64,000 bases of DNA from Rhodospirillales bacterium (GTDB lineage Bacteria; Pseudomonadota; Alphaproteobacteria; Rhodospirillales; WMHbin7): assembly GCA_016215555.1 (NCBI GenBank), contig JACRJC010000005.1:40976-104975 (forward strand), written 5' to 3'. The translations under genes were made by a program, and so were the position numbers. This document shows, in pieces, positions 9,671-17,770 of this stretch. Position 1 is the stretch's first letter; the number at the start of each line of letters is the position of its first letter. A model generated the notes under the pieces. It saw nothing but the letters and a program-made list of their open reading frames with translations, was not told the DNA's origin and searched no databases.

Positions 9671-10788
9671 CACGAAGACCTGCCGGTTTGAAGACGGAAC
9701 ATGCGCAACAGGCCGGGAGGACTTAACAGCACGAGCAGGCTGAGGACAACCGGCACGACGGGCACGACATAGATCAAGGGCGCCAGCCGGAGCGATTTGA
9801 CGACCAGCCCGGCGACGCCAAGCTGCGCCGCTTCGACGGCGACCATCAGGGCGATGGCCAGGCCGACTTTCTTCGACATGCCATGACGCGAAAATGAACC
9901 GGACAGCAGGCATGCCAAAGCCACGAAGGCAAAGGCCAGATGATAAAGCGGGCTCGAGAGCCGCTGATGCGCCTCTACTCTGAAGCGCGCGAAATCGACG
10001 GGGCCGATTTCTGCCGGGGTCACGGAAAACAATTCCGACAACGGACGCTCGCGGGCGTCGCGGAAACGAGATTCGGTGTTTTCAAGATTGGTCATTTCAA
10101 CGGTATAGCTGTCGAAATAGAGCAAGGAGAGTTGGCCGCTGTCGTGGATCAGTTCCTGGCGGTTGCCGTTGATCAGCAGCACGCGCGGCCCGCCGTCGGA
10201 ACGCACCAGGGCGCCGCGTTCGGCCATCATGGTGACGTCCTTGTCCTTCTTGCGGGTGTCGTGGACCAGCACGTCCAGAAGTTCGCCCTCGCCGGTGCGC
10301 GAGCGCACATAGATGGTGACGCCGTCGGCGATGTTGTTGAACGTCCCTTCCTGCAACAGAACGCGCGAAATGTCGTTGCGGATTTCCCATTGCATTTCGC
10401 GGAAGGTCTTGACCGAAACCGGACCCAATTGCAGCGTCATCAAGAATCCGATGGCGGTCAACAGCGCCGCCACCAGCAGGGCCGGGCGGGCCAGCGCCAT
10501 CTGGCTTAGGCCGGCCGAGCGCATCACCACCATCTCGCGATCCGTGTCCAGGCGGTTATAGGTGAACAACAGCACGGCGAACAACGCGATGGGCGTTATC
10601 ATGGTCAGGAAATTGGGCATCAAAAGCATGGTCAGGTACAAGAATCCGCCGATCGAGAGGCCCTTGTTAATGATGAGCTCGACCAGACGCAAGGACTGGC
10701 TTAGCCAGATCACACAGGTCAATCCCACCGTCACCAGCAGGGTGCCGACCAGGATCTGGCGCAAGATGTACATCGTGATCCGTCCCAA
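9670..10788 (-). CDS. lptF: LPS export ABC transporter permease LptF
   Basis: 372 residues with six predicted membrane helices split around a large periplasmic domain: three near residues 12-115 and three near 285-360. The N terminus, ITMYILRQILVGTLLVTVGL then IWLSQSLRLVELIIN, and the segment NRLDTDREMVVMRSAG match LptF of the LptB2FG extractor. Residues 150-260 form the beta-jellyroll that hands LPS to LptC. In most alphaproteobacteria lptG lies between lptF and lptD. Here lptD starts within the lptF stop codon, so lptG is not in this operon. An alternative start is the ATG five codons in. Confidence 0.92.
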   Translation of the reverse strand: MGRITMYILRQILVGTLLVTVGLTCVIWLSQSLRLVELIINKGLSIGGFLYLTMLLMPNFLTMITPIALFAVLLFTYNRLDTDREMVVMRSAGLSQMALARPALLVAALLTAIGFLMTLQLGPVSVKTFREMQWEIRNDISRVLLQEGTFNNIADGVTIYVRSRTGEGELLDVLVHDTRKKDKDVTMMAERGALVRSDGGPRVLLINGNRQELIHDSGQLSLLYFDSYTVEMTNLENTESRFRDARERPLSELFSVTPAEIGPVDFARFRVEAHQRLSSPLYHLAFAFVALACLLSGSFSRHGMSKKVGLAIALMVAVEAAQLGVAGLVVKSLRLAPLIYVVPVVPVVLSLLVLLSPPGLLRMFRLQTGRSS

Positions 10789-10958
10789 CGGTCACTTCCC
10801 CTGTGGAAAACTTTTTGGGAATAGACCTGTAAACCATCCCCGGGCGGCCTGTAAAGCATTGAGAAAGCGTTAAGACCGCTTTCTTTGCCGCCTCGCTAAG
10901 GGGCCTGATTCCTGCTACAGTGCCGTCTTGGAATCATACCTACGAGGCCTAGTGGTTC
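10789..10958. promoter_or_regulatory. Intergenic region between divergent lptF and cysQ
   Basis: 170 bases that must hold promoters for the lptF-lptD-surA-pdxA-rsmA transcript (minus) and for cysQ (plus). I see a short perfect inverted repeat GAAAGCG/CGCTTTC at 10863-10869 and 10877-10883, with a 7-base loop and a short T run on the plus side. It could be a small terminator or an operator. No convincing -35/-10 pair can be fixed by eye. Confidence 0.35.
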
Positions 10959-11753
10959 ATGCCCTCTCATACCCCGATAGATGGGAAATCGCCCCCGTCT
11001 TTGTTACAGGAATTAGCCGCCATCGCCGTTCTGGCCGGACAGGCGATTCTAAAGATTTATGCCCAGGATTTCGCCGTGCGCCGGAAATCCGACGAATCGC
11101 CGGTGACCGAGGCCGATGAAGCGGCGGAAGCCATAATCTTAGAACGATTAAAAAAGATGGATCCGACGACCCCGATCGTCTCCGAGGAAGCGGCGGCCAA
11201 CTGCCATCTGGCCGACCGCAGCGGGAGGCGATTCTGGCTGGTCGATCCCTTGGACGGCACCAAGGAATTCGTGAAACGCTCGGGCGAGTTCACGGTCAAT
11301 ATCGGATTGATCGAGGACGGCCTTCCCGTGCAGGGCGTAGTTCTGGCGCCGGTGTTGAATCTGCTTTTCGCCGGCGGGCGCGATGGGGCTTGGAAGAAGG
11401 AGGGCGACGGACCCTGGATGCCGATTGCCTGCCGTCTTGTTCCCGATGACGGGCTTTCGGTGGTGGCCAGCCGCTCGCATGGCGATCCCGACAAGATCAA
11501 CGCCTATCTGGCCGGGCGCAGGATCGCGCAACTGGTCAAGGCCGGCAGTTCCTTAAAAATCTGCCGCATCGCCGAGGGCACAGCCGATGTCTATCCCCGT
11601 TTCGGCCCCACCAGCGAATGGGATACGGCGGCAGGGCATGCGGTGTTGCTGGGTGCGGGCGGACGCTTGGAAACGCTGGATGGCCAGCCCTTGCGCTATG
11701 GCAAGGACAGCATCCTCAATCCCGATTTCGTGGCCTGGGGATTGGGCCGTTAA
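10959..11753 (+). CDS. cysQ: 3'(2'),5'-bisphosphate nucleotidase CysQ
   Basis: 264 residues of the inositol monophosphatase superfamily. It removes the 3'-phosphate of PAP, the by-product of sulfate assimilation and of phosphopantetheine transfer. Metal-binding and catalytic signatures are VTEADEAAEAIIL (residue 49), PIVSEEAA (72), the motif WLVDPLDGTKEFVKRSGEFT (93-112), characteristic of CysQ, and SEWDTAAGHAVLLGAGG near the C terminus. The next gene, the Sua5-like synthase, starts 2 bases after the stop, so the two form an operon. Confidence 0.93.
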   Translation: MPSHTPIDGKSPPSLLQELAAIAVLAGQAILKIYAQDFAVRRKSDESPVTEADEAAEAIILERLKKMDPTTPIVSEEAAANCHLADRSGRRFWLVDPLDGTKEFVKRSGEFTVNIGLIEDGLPVQGVVLAPVLNLLFAGGRDGAWKKEGDGPWMPIACRLVPDDGLSVVASRSHGDPDKINAYLAGRRIAQLVKAGSSLKICRIAEGTADVYPRFGPTSEWDTAAGHAVLLGAGGRLETLDGQPLRYGKDSILNPDFVAWGLGR

Positions 11754-11755
11754 TC

Positions 11756-12697
11756 GTGCCGCGCCTGTTGACGCCATCGCTGGAAAGTCTGGACGAAGCG
11801 GTGCGCATCTTGCGCGATGGCGGTCTGGTCGCCTTTCCGACGGAAACCGTCTACGGGTTGGGCGCCGATGCCGGCAATGATGAAGCGGTGGCCCGTATTT
11901 TCGCGGCCAAGGGCCGGCCCAGCTTCAATCCGCTGATCGCCCATGTCGCCGATATTGCGGCGGCCCAGAAGATCGCCTCCTTCGACGAGACGGCCTTGGA
12001 CTTGGCCAAGCGTTTCTGGCCGGGACCGTTGACGCTGGTGCTGCCCAGATCGGCCCAGGGCTCGGTTTCGCTGTTGGCGACGGCGGGGCTGGAAACGGTG
12101 GCGGTGCGCGTTCCCAATCATCCGGTGGCGCTGGATTTGCTGCGGCGGTTCGGCGGGCCGGTGGCCGCCCCCAGCGCCAATCCGTCGGGCCGCTTAAGCC
12201 CCACCACCGCCAGCCATGTCGCCGAGGGTCTGGGCAAAAAGGCGCAATTGGTGCTGGATGGCGGGCCTTGCCAGGTCGGGCTGGAAAGCACGGTCCTGTC
12301 CTTGGCCGGGGGCAAGCCGGCGCTGCTGCGCCCGGGCGGTATCTCATTGGAAAAGCTTGAAGAATGCCTGGGTCCGGTGGCGCTTGCCAGCGAGGGCGGG
12401 GCTATCTCGTCGCCCGGCCAGTTGGCAAGCCATTATGCCCCACGGGCCACCGTGCGCCTGAATGCCCCCGCTGCCGAACCCGGCGAAGTTCTGCTGGCCT
12501 TCGGACCCGCTGCGCCTTCTGATGCCTTGAATCTCAGCCCAACCGGCGATCTGGTCGAGGCGGCTTCGCATCTGTTCTCCTATCTGCGCCGTTTGGACGA
12601 GCCCGGCATCAAGACCATCGCCGTGCAACCCATTCCCAAGCACGGGCTGGGCCTGGCCATCAACGACCGGCTGAAACGGGCAGCGGCGGAAAAGTGA
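11756..12697 (+). CDS. tsaC: L-threonylcarbamoyladenylate synthase, Sua5 type (tRNA t6A synthesis)
   Basis: 313 residues: a YrdC domain (residues about 10-205; GGLVAFPTETVYGLGADA, AAKGRPSFNPLI, FWPGPLTLVLP, VAVRVPNHPVALDLL, PVAAPSANPSG) plus the C-terminal Sua5 extension (SPGQLASHYAPRATVRL and following). The enzyme makes threonylcarbamoyl-AMP from threonine, bicarbonate and ATP for the t6A37 modification of ANN-decoding tRNAs. The start is taken as GTG 11756, two bases after the cysQ stop, because the YrdC fold begins just after it. No strong ribosome site is present, consistent with coupled translation. It converges with arfB: the two stop codons are adjacent. Confidence 0.9.
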   Translation: MPRLLTPSLESLDEAVRILRDGGLVAFPTETVYGLGADAGNDEAVARIFAAKGRPSFNPLIAHVADIAAAQKIASFDETALDLAKRFWPGPLTLVLPRSAQGSVSLLATAGLETVAVRVPNHPVALDLLRRFGGPVAAPSANPSGRLSPTTASHVAEGLGKKAQLVLDGGPCQVGLESTVLSLAGGKPALLRPGGISLEKLEECLGPVALASEGGAISSPGQLASHYAPRATVRLNAPAAEPGEVLLAFGPAAPSDALNLSPTGDLVEAASHLFSYLRRLDEPGIKTIAVQPIPKHGLGLAINDRLKRAAAEK

Positions 12698-13114
12698 TCA
12701 ATCCGAAGGTGTGCCGCGCAGGCTTTTGATCGCCGAACGCTGCTTCTTCGATTCCAGCCGCCGCTTTTTCGAGCCCAGGGTCGGTTTGGTAGGCCTGCGC
12801 GGGATGGGCGGCGGCACGGCTTTCTGGATCAGTTCGATCAGGCGGTCCAGCCCATCTTGGCGATTGCGTTCCTGGGTGCGGTGGCGCTGGGCGTTGATGA
12901 CCAGCACGCCGTCTTGCGTCATCCGCCGTCCGGCCAGTTTTTCCAGCCGTTCCTTGACGCCGTCGGGCAGCGAGGGCGAATTCTTGACATCGAAGCGCAA
13001 TTGAACGGCGGTCGCCAATTTATTGACATTCTGGCCGCCGGGGCCGCTGGAACGCACGAAACGCTCCTCGATTTCGGACTCGTCGATAGCCAGCCTGGGC
13101 GTTATGCGGATCAT
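12698..13114 (-). CDS. arfB: Alternative ribosome-rescue factor ArfB (peptidyl-tRNA hydrolase, YaeJ)
   Basis: 138 residues of the class I release-factor-like family. It releases nascent chains from stalled ribosomes with an empty A site. The catalytic GGQ lies in RSSGPGGQNVNKLATAVQLRF (about residues 21-41), and the C-terminal tail is strongly basic (KPTLGSKKRRLESKKQRSA), as needed to occupy the mRNA channel. There is no stop-codon-recognition domain, which separates it from RF1/RF2. The ATG at 13114 has an AAAGAGG ribosome site 8 bases upstream; longer in-frame extensions lack such support. Confidence 0.95.
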   Translation of the reverse strand: MIRITPRLAIDESEIEERFVRSSGPGGQNVNKLATAVQLRFDVKNSPSLPDGVKERLEKLAGRRMTQDGVLVINAQRHRTQERNRQDGLDRLIELIQKAVPPPIPRRPTKPTLGSKKRRLESKKQRSAIKSLRGTPSD

Positions 13115-13245
13115 CGAAAACCTCTTTCGGCAGACCAGCCTTACCTTTGGGCGCAAGTGCTCCCGCGCGCACTCCGCTTCGCGGACAATCATTGGGCCTG
13201 CATTGCAGGCGTGGCGCGGATCCAGAATGCGACGCATCCCCAATA

Positions 13246-13881
13246 TCAAGCGCCGCGCAGCTTGTTGACGAAATCGGCCATGCCGACCTGGCGGACGCGC
13301 TTCAAGCGCTCGGCATGCAGGATCGAGCGCACCGAAGCGATGCTGACATCCAGATCGCGGTTGACGATGACGTAATCATATTCCGGCCAGTGGCTCATCT
13401 CGTCGGCGGCCTTGCTCATGCGTTTCTGGATCACCTCTTCGGGGTCCTGGGCGCGCCCGCGCAGGCGACGCTCCAACTCCTCGACCGAGGGCGGCAGCAC
13501 GAAAACGGTGACCAGATCCGGCCTGGCATTGGCCGCCACCTGCTGGGTGCCCTGCCAATCGATGTCGAACAGCACATCCTTGCCCGAGGCCAGGGCGGCC
13601 TCGACCGGCGCCCTGGGCGTGCCATAGTAATTGTCGAAGACCTTGGCATGTTCCAGGAACTCGCCCTGGTCGATCATGCCCTTCATGCGCTCGAGCGCGA
13701 TAAAGTGATAATCCTTGCCATCCACTTCGCCGGGGCGCGGGGTGCGGGTGGTGGCGGAAACCGACATCGCCAACTGCGGTTCGGCTTGCAAAAGCGCCTT
13801 CGAGATCGTCGACTTGCCCGCCCCCGAGGGCGAGGACAGGACCAGCATCAAGCCTCGGCGGTGAATGGCGGCGTCGTTCAT
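13246..13881 (-). CDS. gmk: Guanylate kinase
   Basis: 211 residues. It phosphorylates GMP/dGMP to GDP/dGDP. The P-loop is LVLSSPSGAGKSTISKAL (residue 13), followed by the GMP-binding SVSATTRTPRPGEVDGKDYHFI and GTPRAPVEAALASGKDVLFDIDWQG-type region (catalytic lid and Walker B). The C-terminal YDYVIVNRDLD is typical. The start ATG at 13881 fits the family length. In many alphaproteobacteria gmk follows yicC, and here yicC lies upstream (14911-14021) with a pair of palindromic repeats between the two. Confidence 0.96.
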   Translation of the reverse strand: MNDAAIHRRGLMLVLSSPSGAGKSTISKALLQAEPQLAMSVSATTRTPRPGEVDGKDYHFIALERMKGMIDQGEFLEHAKVFDNYYGTPRAPVEAALASGKDVLFDIDWQGTQQVAANARPDLVTVFVLPPSVEELERRLRGRAQDPEEVIQKRMSKAADEMSHWPEYDYVIVNRDLDVSIASVRSILHAERLKRVRQVGMADFVNKLRGA

Positions 13882-13904
13882 AAGATGGCTCCAACAACGG
13901 CCCC

Positions 13905-13996
13905 CACCCTTCGAGACAGCCGCTCTGCGGCTTCCTCAGGGTGAGGGCGAAAGTTTCTCCTCATCCTGAGGAGCAAAGCGTCTCGAAGGATGAGGA
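13905..13996. repeat. Pair of REP-like palindromic units, head to head, between yicC and gmk
   Basis: Two related palindromes. Unit 1 (13905-13946) has outer arms CACCCT/AGGGTG and reads CTTCGAGACAGCCGCT...GCGGCTTCCTCAGGGTGAGG. Unit 2 (13958-13996) is the same family in the opposite orientation, with arms CTCATCC/GGATGAG and core CTGAGGAGCAAAGCGTCTCG. The paired inverted layout resembles a BIME. A third copy lies at the right end of the window. Such elements are common in alphaproteobacterial intergenic DNA and may stabilise or end transcripts. Confidence 0.8.
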
Positions 13997-14020
13997 GCGC
14001 TAAGGATAATTTCAAGAACT

Positions 14021-14911
14021 CTATTCGATGTTCTGCACTTGCTCGCGGAACTGTTCGATGACGGCCTTCAGGCTAAGCCCGATGCGCGTCAAATCGACGT
14101 CCGACGATTTCGAACACAGCGTGTTGGACTCGCGGTTGAATTCCTGGCAGAGAAAATCAAGGCGCCGCCCCACCGGGTCGGTGGCGGCCAGCATTTCGCG
14201 GGCGGCCTGGACATGGGCGCCCAGCCGGTCCAATTCCTCGCGCACATCGCCCTTGGCGATCAGCAGCGCCAGTTCTTGGGCCAGCCGGTCCTCGGCCAGC
14301 GGGGGCTGGGACTCCAGCAATTCATCCAGTTGGGCCTTGAAACGGGTTCCGATGGCCTCGGGTCGCAGCGCCGCCGTTTCGCGGGCGGCCAGGGCCAGGC
14401 GCTCGATTTCGGCCAGTTCATCGGTCAGCACCTGGGCCATTCGGGTTCCCTCGGCCTTGCGCATGGCCCCCAGGCCCAACAGCGCCTCGTCGAGCGAGGA
14501 CAGCAGCAGGGCGTCGCGCTCCTTAAGCCCGGCCTCGTCCAGCGTGGCTTCCTCGCTGCTTTCGATGACGCCCCGCAGCCCCATCACCCCTTCGGCCGAG
14601 GGGGCGGGCAGGCCATGTTCGCGGGCCAACTCGACGGCCAGGGCCAGATAGCTGTCCAGAAGCGCGCGGTTGATGGCCGGCGTTGCCGCTTGCGCCTGGC
14701 GCAAGACATTCAAGGACAGATTGATATTGCCCCGCTTGGCGGCTTTGGCCACCCGTTCGCGGGCCGGAATTTCCAGGGAATCGAAGCCCGGCGGCAGGCG
14801 CAGGCGAACTTCCAGCCCCTTGCCGTTGACGCTTTTGGCCTCCCATATCCACGAGAATTGGGGGCTGGCGCCCTGGGCGCGGGCATATCCGGTCATGCTG
14901 ATGATCGACAT
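14021..14911 (-). CDS. yicC: YicC/YloC family endoribonuclease-like protein
   Basis: 296 residues. N-terminal MSIISMTGYARAQG is the family signature, followed by WEAKSVNGKGLEVRLRLPPG and the C-terminal DUF1732 region with DRLGAHVQAAREML, GRRLDFLCQEFNRESNTLCSK and the terminal VKAVIEQFREQVQNIE-type helix. YicC proteins have been linked to RNA decay (RNase activity and sRNA turnover in E. coli). The start at 14911 was picked from the conserved MTGYA motif; upstream in-frame sequence has no family resemblance. It precedes gmk, the usual neighbour. Confidence 0.93.
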   Translation of the reverse strand: MSIISMTGYARAQGASPQFSWIWEAKSVNGKGLEVRLRLPPGFDSLEIPARERVAKAAKRGNINLSLNVLRQAQAATPAINRALLDSYLALAVELAREHGLPAPSAEGVMGLRGVIESSEEATLDEAGLKERDALLLSSLDEALLGLGAMRKAEGTRMAQVLTDELAEIERLALAARETAALRPEAIGTRFKAQLDELLESQPPLAEDRLAQELALLIAKGDVREELDRLGAHVQAAREMLAATDPVGRRLDFLCQEFNRESNTLCSKSSDVDLTRIGLSLKAVIEQFREQVQNIE

Positions 14912-14977
14912 GCCACTTTTCTGGCCGGTCCCGGTCCTTCTGGCAAGCGAAAAGCGCCTGTTGCCTGCGATTAAGCG

Positions 14978-15415
14978 ATGGGCTATCCCAGAATGATGAG
15001 CCCGAAACAGGATCGAGAGCGGCGAAGGCGCGGACTGGTCGATGTGACCGTCTGGGTGCCGGCGCACAAGACCGAAGCCGTGCGCCGCCTGGTCAGGCGG
15101 ATGGAGCGCCGCCAGCCCATCCGCCGGGCCGATGTGTTGGAACGCCTGCAAGGATCTCAGGAGGATCTGGCCCGCTTCGGGGTGGCGGGCTTGTCGCTGT
15201 TCGGATCGGTGGGGCGCGACGAGGCCTCGCCCAAATCCGACATCGACCTGTTGGTCGAATTCAAGCCGGGGCGCCCCACCGGCATGTTCGAATTGATCGA
15301 TCTGAAACGTTGGCTGGAAGGGCATCTGGGACATCCCGCCGACATCGTCACGCCAAGCAGCCTGAAACCGCGCCTGAAGGGGCGCATCCTGCGCGAAGCG
15401 ATTAGGATTTTCTGA
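14978..15415 (+). CDS. mntA: MNT-domain nucleotidyltransferase, antitoxin of an MNT-HEPN module
   Basis: 145 residues. The minimal nucleotidyltransferase motif is LSLFGSVGRDEASPKSDIDL (GS...D-x-D), around residues 76-95, and the C terminus (ADIVTPSSLKPRLKGRILREA) is typical of the DUF4062/NTP_transf_2 antitoxins paired with HEPN toxins. Such antitoxins add AMP to a tyrosine of the toxin. Residues 1-60 are an arginine-rich extension (VTVWVPAHKTEAVRRLVRRM) not normally present, perhaps a ribbon-helix-helix-like DNA-binding segment used for autoregulation (inference). The HEPN gene starts within this stop codon (TGATG). ATG 14996 is an alternative start. Confidence 0.82.
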   Translation: MGYPRMMSPKQDRERRRRGLVDVTVWVPAHKTEAVRRLVRRMERRQPIRRADVLERLQGSQEDLARFGVAGLSLFGSVGRDEASPKSDIDLLVEFKPGRPTGMFELIDLKRWLEGHLGHPADIVTPSSLKPRLKGRILREAIRIF

Positions 15416-15768
15416 TGACAATCAAGGATTGGCGGGTCAGTCTGGCGGATATCGTGGAGGCGATCGAGCGCATCCACCGCTATGTGAAGGGCATGGATCG
15501 CGACGATTTTTGCGAGGACGAGCGCACCCAGGACGCGGTGGCCAGGAATCTGGAAATCATGGGCGAGGCGGTGCGCCATCTGCCGCAGGAGATCACGCAC
15601 CGCTATGCCGACATTCCCTGGTCGAAGCTGGCCGAGATGCGCAACATTCTGGTTCACGAATATCATTCCGTGGCGTCAGAACTCTTGTGGCGGACCTTGC
15701 TGGGCGACATATTGCCCTTGGAAGCAAGATTGCGCGCCGTTCTCAACGCCGAGGACAAGGAACAATGA
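15415..15768 (+). CDS. hepT: HEPN-domain toxin (HepT, DUF86 family)
   Basis: 117 residues, all-helical, with the RNase motif R-x4-H-x-Y as RNILVHEY near residue 79. This is the catalytic signature of HepT RNases, in which the tyrosine is the AMPylation target of the partner MntA. The family phrase TQDAVARNLEIMGEAVRHLP is also present. It overlaps mntA by one base and the following dehydrogenase by 3-4 bases. The toxin-antitoxin pair is therefore welded into a longer polycistron running to the PIG-L gene. Confidence 0.88.
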   Translation: MTIKDWRVSLADIVEAIERIHRYVKGMDRDDFCEDERTQDAVARNLEIMGEAVRHLPQEITHRYADIPWSKLAEMRNILVHEYHSVASELLWRTLLGDILPLEARLRAVLNAEDKEQ

Positions 15769-16523
15769 TCGAGCCCAGAACCATCCTGATCACCGGGGCC
15801 TCCAGCGGCTTGGGGGCGGCCCTGGCGCTTCACTATGCCCGGCCCGGCATTGCGCTGTATTTATCGGGACGTAATCCCGACCGCCTGGAACAGGTGGCCG
15901 CCGATTGCCGGGGGCGCGGCGCCAAGGCCGAGCGGGCGGTGCTGGACGTTACCGACCGCATGGCCATGGAAGCCTGGATTCTGGCGGTCGATGCGCAGAA
16001 ACCCATCGATCTGGCCATCGCCAATGCCGGCATTTCTTCGGGCTCGCACAAGGGAGAGGAGGAAAGCTCGGAGCTGATGCGGGCCGTCTTCGCCACCAAT
16101 GTCGATGGCGTCCTGAACACCATCCTGCCGCTTTTGCCCCGCATGCAGGAACGAGGGCGCGGCCAGATCGCCATCATGTCCTCGCTGGCCGGCTTTCGCG
16201 GCTTCGGCCAGTCGCCGGCCTATTGCGCCAGCAAGGCCGCCGAGCGCGTGCTGGGCGAAGGATTGCGCCTGAAGATGCAACCGCACGGCGTCAAGGTGTC
16301 GGTCATTTGCCCCGGCTTCGTCAGAACGCCGATGACCGACCGCAACAAGTTTCGCATGCCCTTTTTGATGGACGCCAGGCAGGCGGCGCAGGTCATCGGC
16401 CTGGGCCTGGCGCTCGACAAGGGGCGGATCAGCTTTCCCATGCCGCTGGCCTTCGCGGTCTGGCTGCTGTCCTTCCTGCCGGTGGGCATGTCCGACATTC
16501 TGCTGGGAATCCGCAAAAGATGA
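15765..16523 (+). CDS. Short-chain dehydrogenase/reductase
   Basis: 252 residues of the classical SDR fold: cofactor loop ILITGASSGLGAALAL (residue 7), NAG motif as LAIANAGISSG, catalytic Ser in IAIMSSLAG, and YCASK (catalytic Tyr/Lys, near 150), then the substrate-loop segment CPGFVRTPMTD. The C terminus carries a hydrophobic stretch (PLAFAVWLLSFLPVG) that may dock it to the membrane, as in YqjQ/DltE-like SDRs. The ATG overlaps the hepT stop (ATGA), and the next gene overlaps its own stop in the same way, so all are co-translated. The substrate is unknown; neighbours suggest envelope glycolipid or polysaccharide metabolism. Confidence 0.85.
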   Translation: MIEPRTILITGASSGLGAALALHYARPGIALYLSGRNPDRLEQVAADCRGRGAKAERAVLDVTDRMAMEAWILAVDAQKPIDLAIANAGISSGSHKGEEESSELMRAVFATNVDGVLNTILPLLPRMQERGRGQIAIMSSLAGFRGFGQSPAYCASKAAERVLGEGLRLKMQPHGVKVSVICPGFVRTPMTDRNKFRMPFLMDARQAAQVIGLGLALDKGRISFPMPLAFAVWLLSFLPVGMSDILLGIRKR

Positions 16524-17770
16524 AGGGCCGGCGCTTGAAGATTGGCGTGCTGGTCGATCTGGAACGCCGGCCTACCGCCGGCGGGCATGTGAAATGCTGG
16601 GAACGCCTGGCCCGCGCCGCCGTCCTGCGCGACGACATCGACATGACCGTGCATGTGCAGAACGCCCATGAGGGCGTGGAAACTTTGTCCGACCATGTCC
16701 GCTTCATCAGCCATCGCCCGGTCTTCTCCACCGAGCGCCTTTCCTGGCTGCTGGGCAATATTCCCGACCATACCGACCTGTCGCCTTGGCATCCCGCCAT
16801 CGCCCGGGCCCTTCCCGGCTATGACGTCGTCCATACCACCGACGCCTTCTTCTCGATGGCGGCGACGGCGCTGTCGGTTTGCAAGCGCAAAGCGGTTCCC
16901 CTGGTCAATTCCGTCCATACCGACACGCCGGGCTATACGCGCCTTTACGCAAGGCGCACCATCGAGCGGATGTTCACGTCCGCCTGGATGCGCCATCTGT
17001 TGCTGGATGTTCTCAACTTCGACCGCTGCCAGGAAACCATCATGCGCCACAAGCTGGCCCGGCATCAGAAGGCCGCGCGTTTCTGCCTGGATTCCGATCC
17101 GCAGGCCCTCTTGGAATTGGGGCGAAGATTCGGTCGCGAGCATGTCGGCATGCTCAGGCGCGGCATCGACAAGGACTTCTTCCACCCCAGGCATCGCGAC
17201 CGGACCTGGCTTTTGGAACGTTTCGGCATTCCGCAAGGGCGGACGGTGGTTTTGTTCGTCGGTCGCGTCAATGCCGGCAAGAATGTGATGACGGCGGTGG
17301 AAGCGGTGGCGAAGCTGGTCGCCAAGGGCCATGACCTGCACTTCCTGGCCGCCGGCGAGGGCGAGGAAATTCCCCTTATCCGCAAGATGCTGGGCGAACG
17401 GGCCAGCCTGCCCGGCTCGTTTCCGGCTGACGAGATGAACAAGCTTTACGCCAGCGCCGACATCTTCGCCTTCCCCTCGATGCTGGAGGTTTTGGCCAAT
17501 GTGGTGATGGAGGCCCTGGCCTCGGGCCTGCCGGTACTGGTCAATGAAAGATCGGGGCTAGAGCGCCATCTGGAGCCTGGCGTCAGCGGCCTGGTGGTTT
17601 CCGGCGACGGTTGGGCTTCGGCTATCGAAGCGTTGCATCTGTCGCCGGAACGCCGCTTGGCGCTCGGGGCGGCGGCCAGAAGTCATGCCGAGGCGACCCT
17701 GCCCGATTGGGATGACGTGCTGGCCTTGGATCTGCTGCCGTTCTGGAAGAAGGCGGCGGGGTGGGAATGA
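16520..17770 (+). CDS. GT4 family glycosyltransferase
   Basis: 416 residues with a GT-B architecture. The N-terminal acceptor domain holds IGVLVDLERRPTAGGHVKCWERLA. The donor-binding domain starts near residue 235 with VVLFVGRVNAGKNVMTAVEAV and contains ADIFAFPSMLEVLANVVMEALASGLPVL, the E-x7-E motif of retaining GT4 enzymes. An NSVHTDTPGY segment at about residue 133 is typical of the acceptor cleft. The sugar donor and acceptor cannot be named. It overlaps both the SDR (4 bases) and the PIG-L deacetylase (4 bases). A glycosyltransferase-deacetylase couple of this sort often builds a sugar lipid or thiol (inference). Confidence 0.85.
   Translation: MKGRRLKIGVLVDLERRPTAGGHVKCWERLARAAVLRDDIDMTVHVQNAHEGVETLSDHVRFISHRPVFSTERLSWLLGNIPDHTDLSPWHPAIARALPGYDVVHTTDAFFSMAATALSVCKRKAVPLVNSVHTDTPGYTRLYARRTIERMFTSAWMRHLLLDVLNFDRCQETIMRHKLARHQKAARFCLDSDPQALLELGRRFGREHVGMLRRGIDKDFFHPRHRDRTWLLERFGIPQGRTVVLFVGRVNAGKNVMTAVEAVAKLVAKGHDLHFLAAGEGEEIPLIRKMLGERASLPGSFPADEMNKLYASADIFAFPSMLEVLANVVMEALASGLPVLVNERSGLERHLEPGVSGLVVSGDGWASAIEALHLSPERRLALGAAARSHAEATLPDWDDVLALDLLPFWKKAAGWE

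Noticed and set aside
9671..9913. Upstream extension of the LptD frame by 81 codons
   Set aside because: The extension lies fully inside lptF in another frame and lacks similarity; the start at 9670 gives a proper signal peptide.
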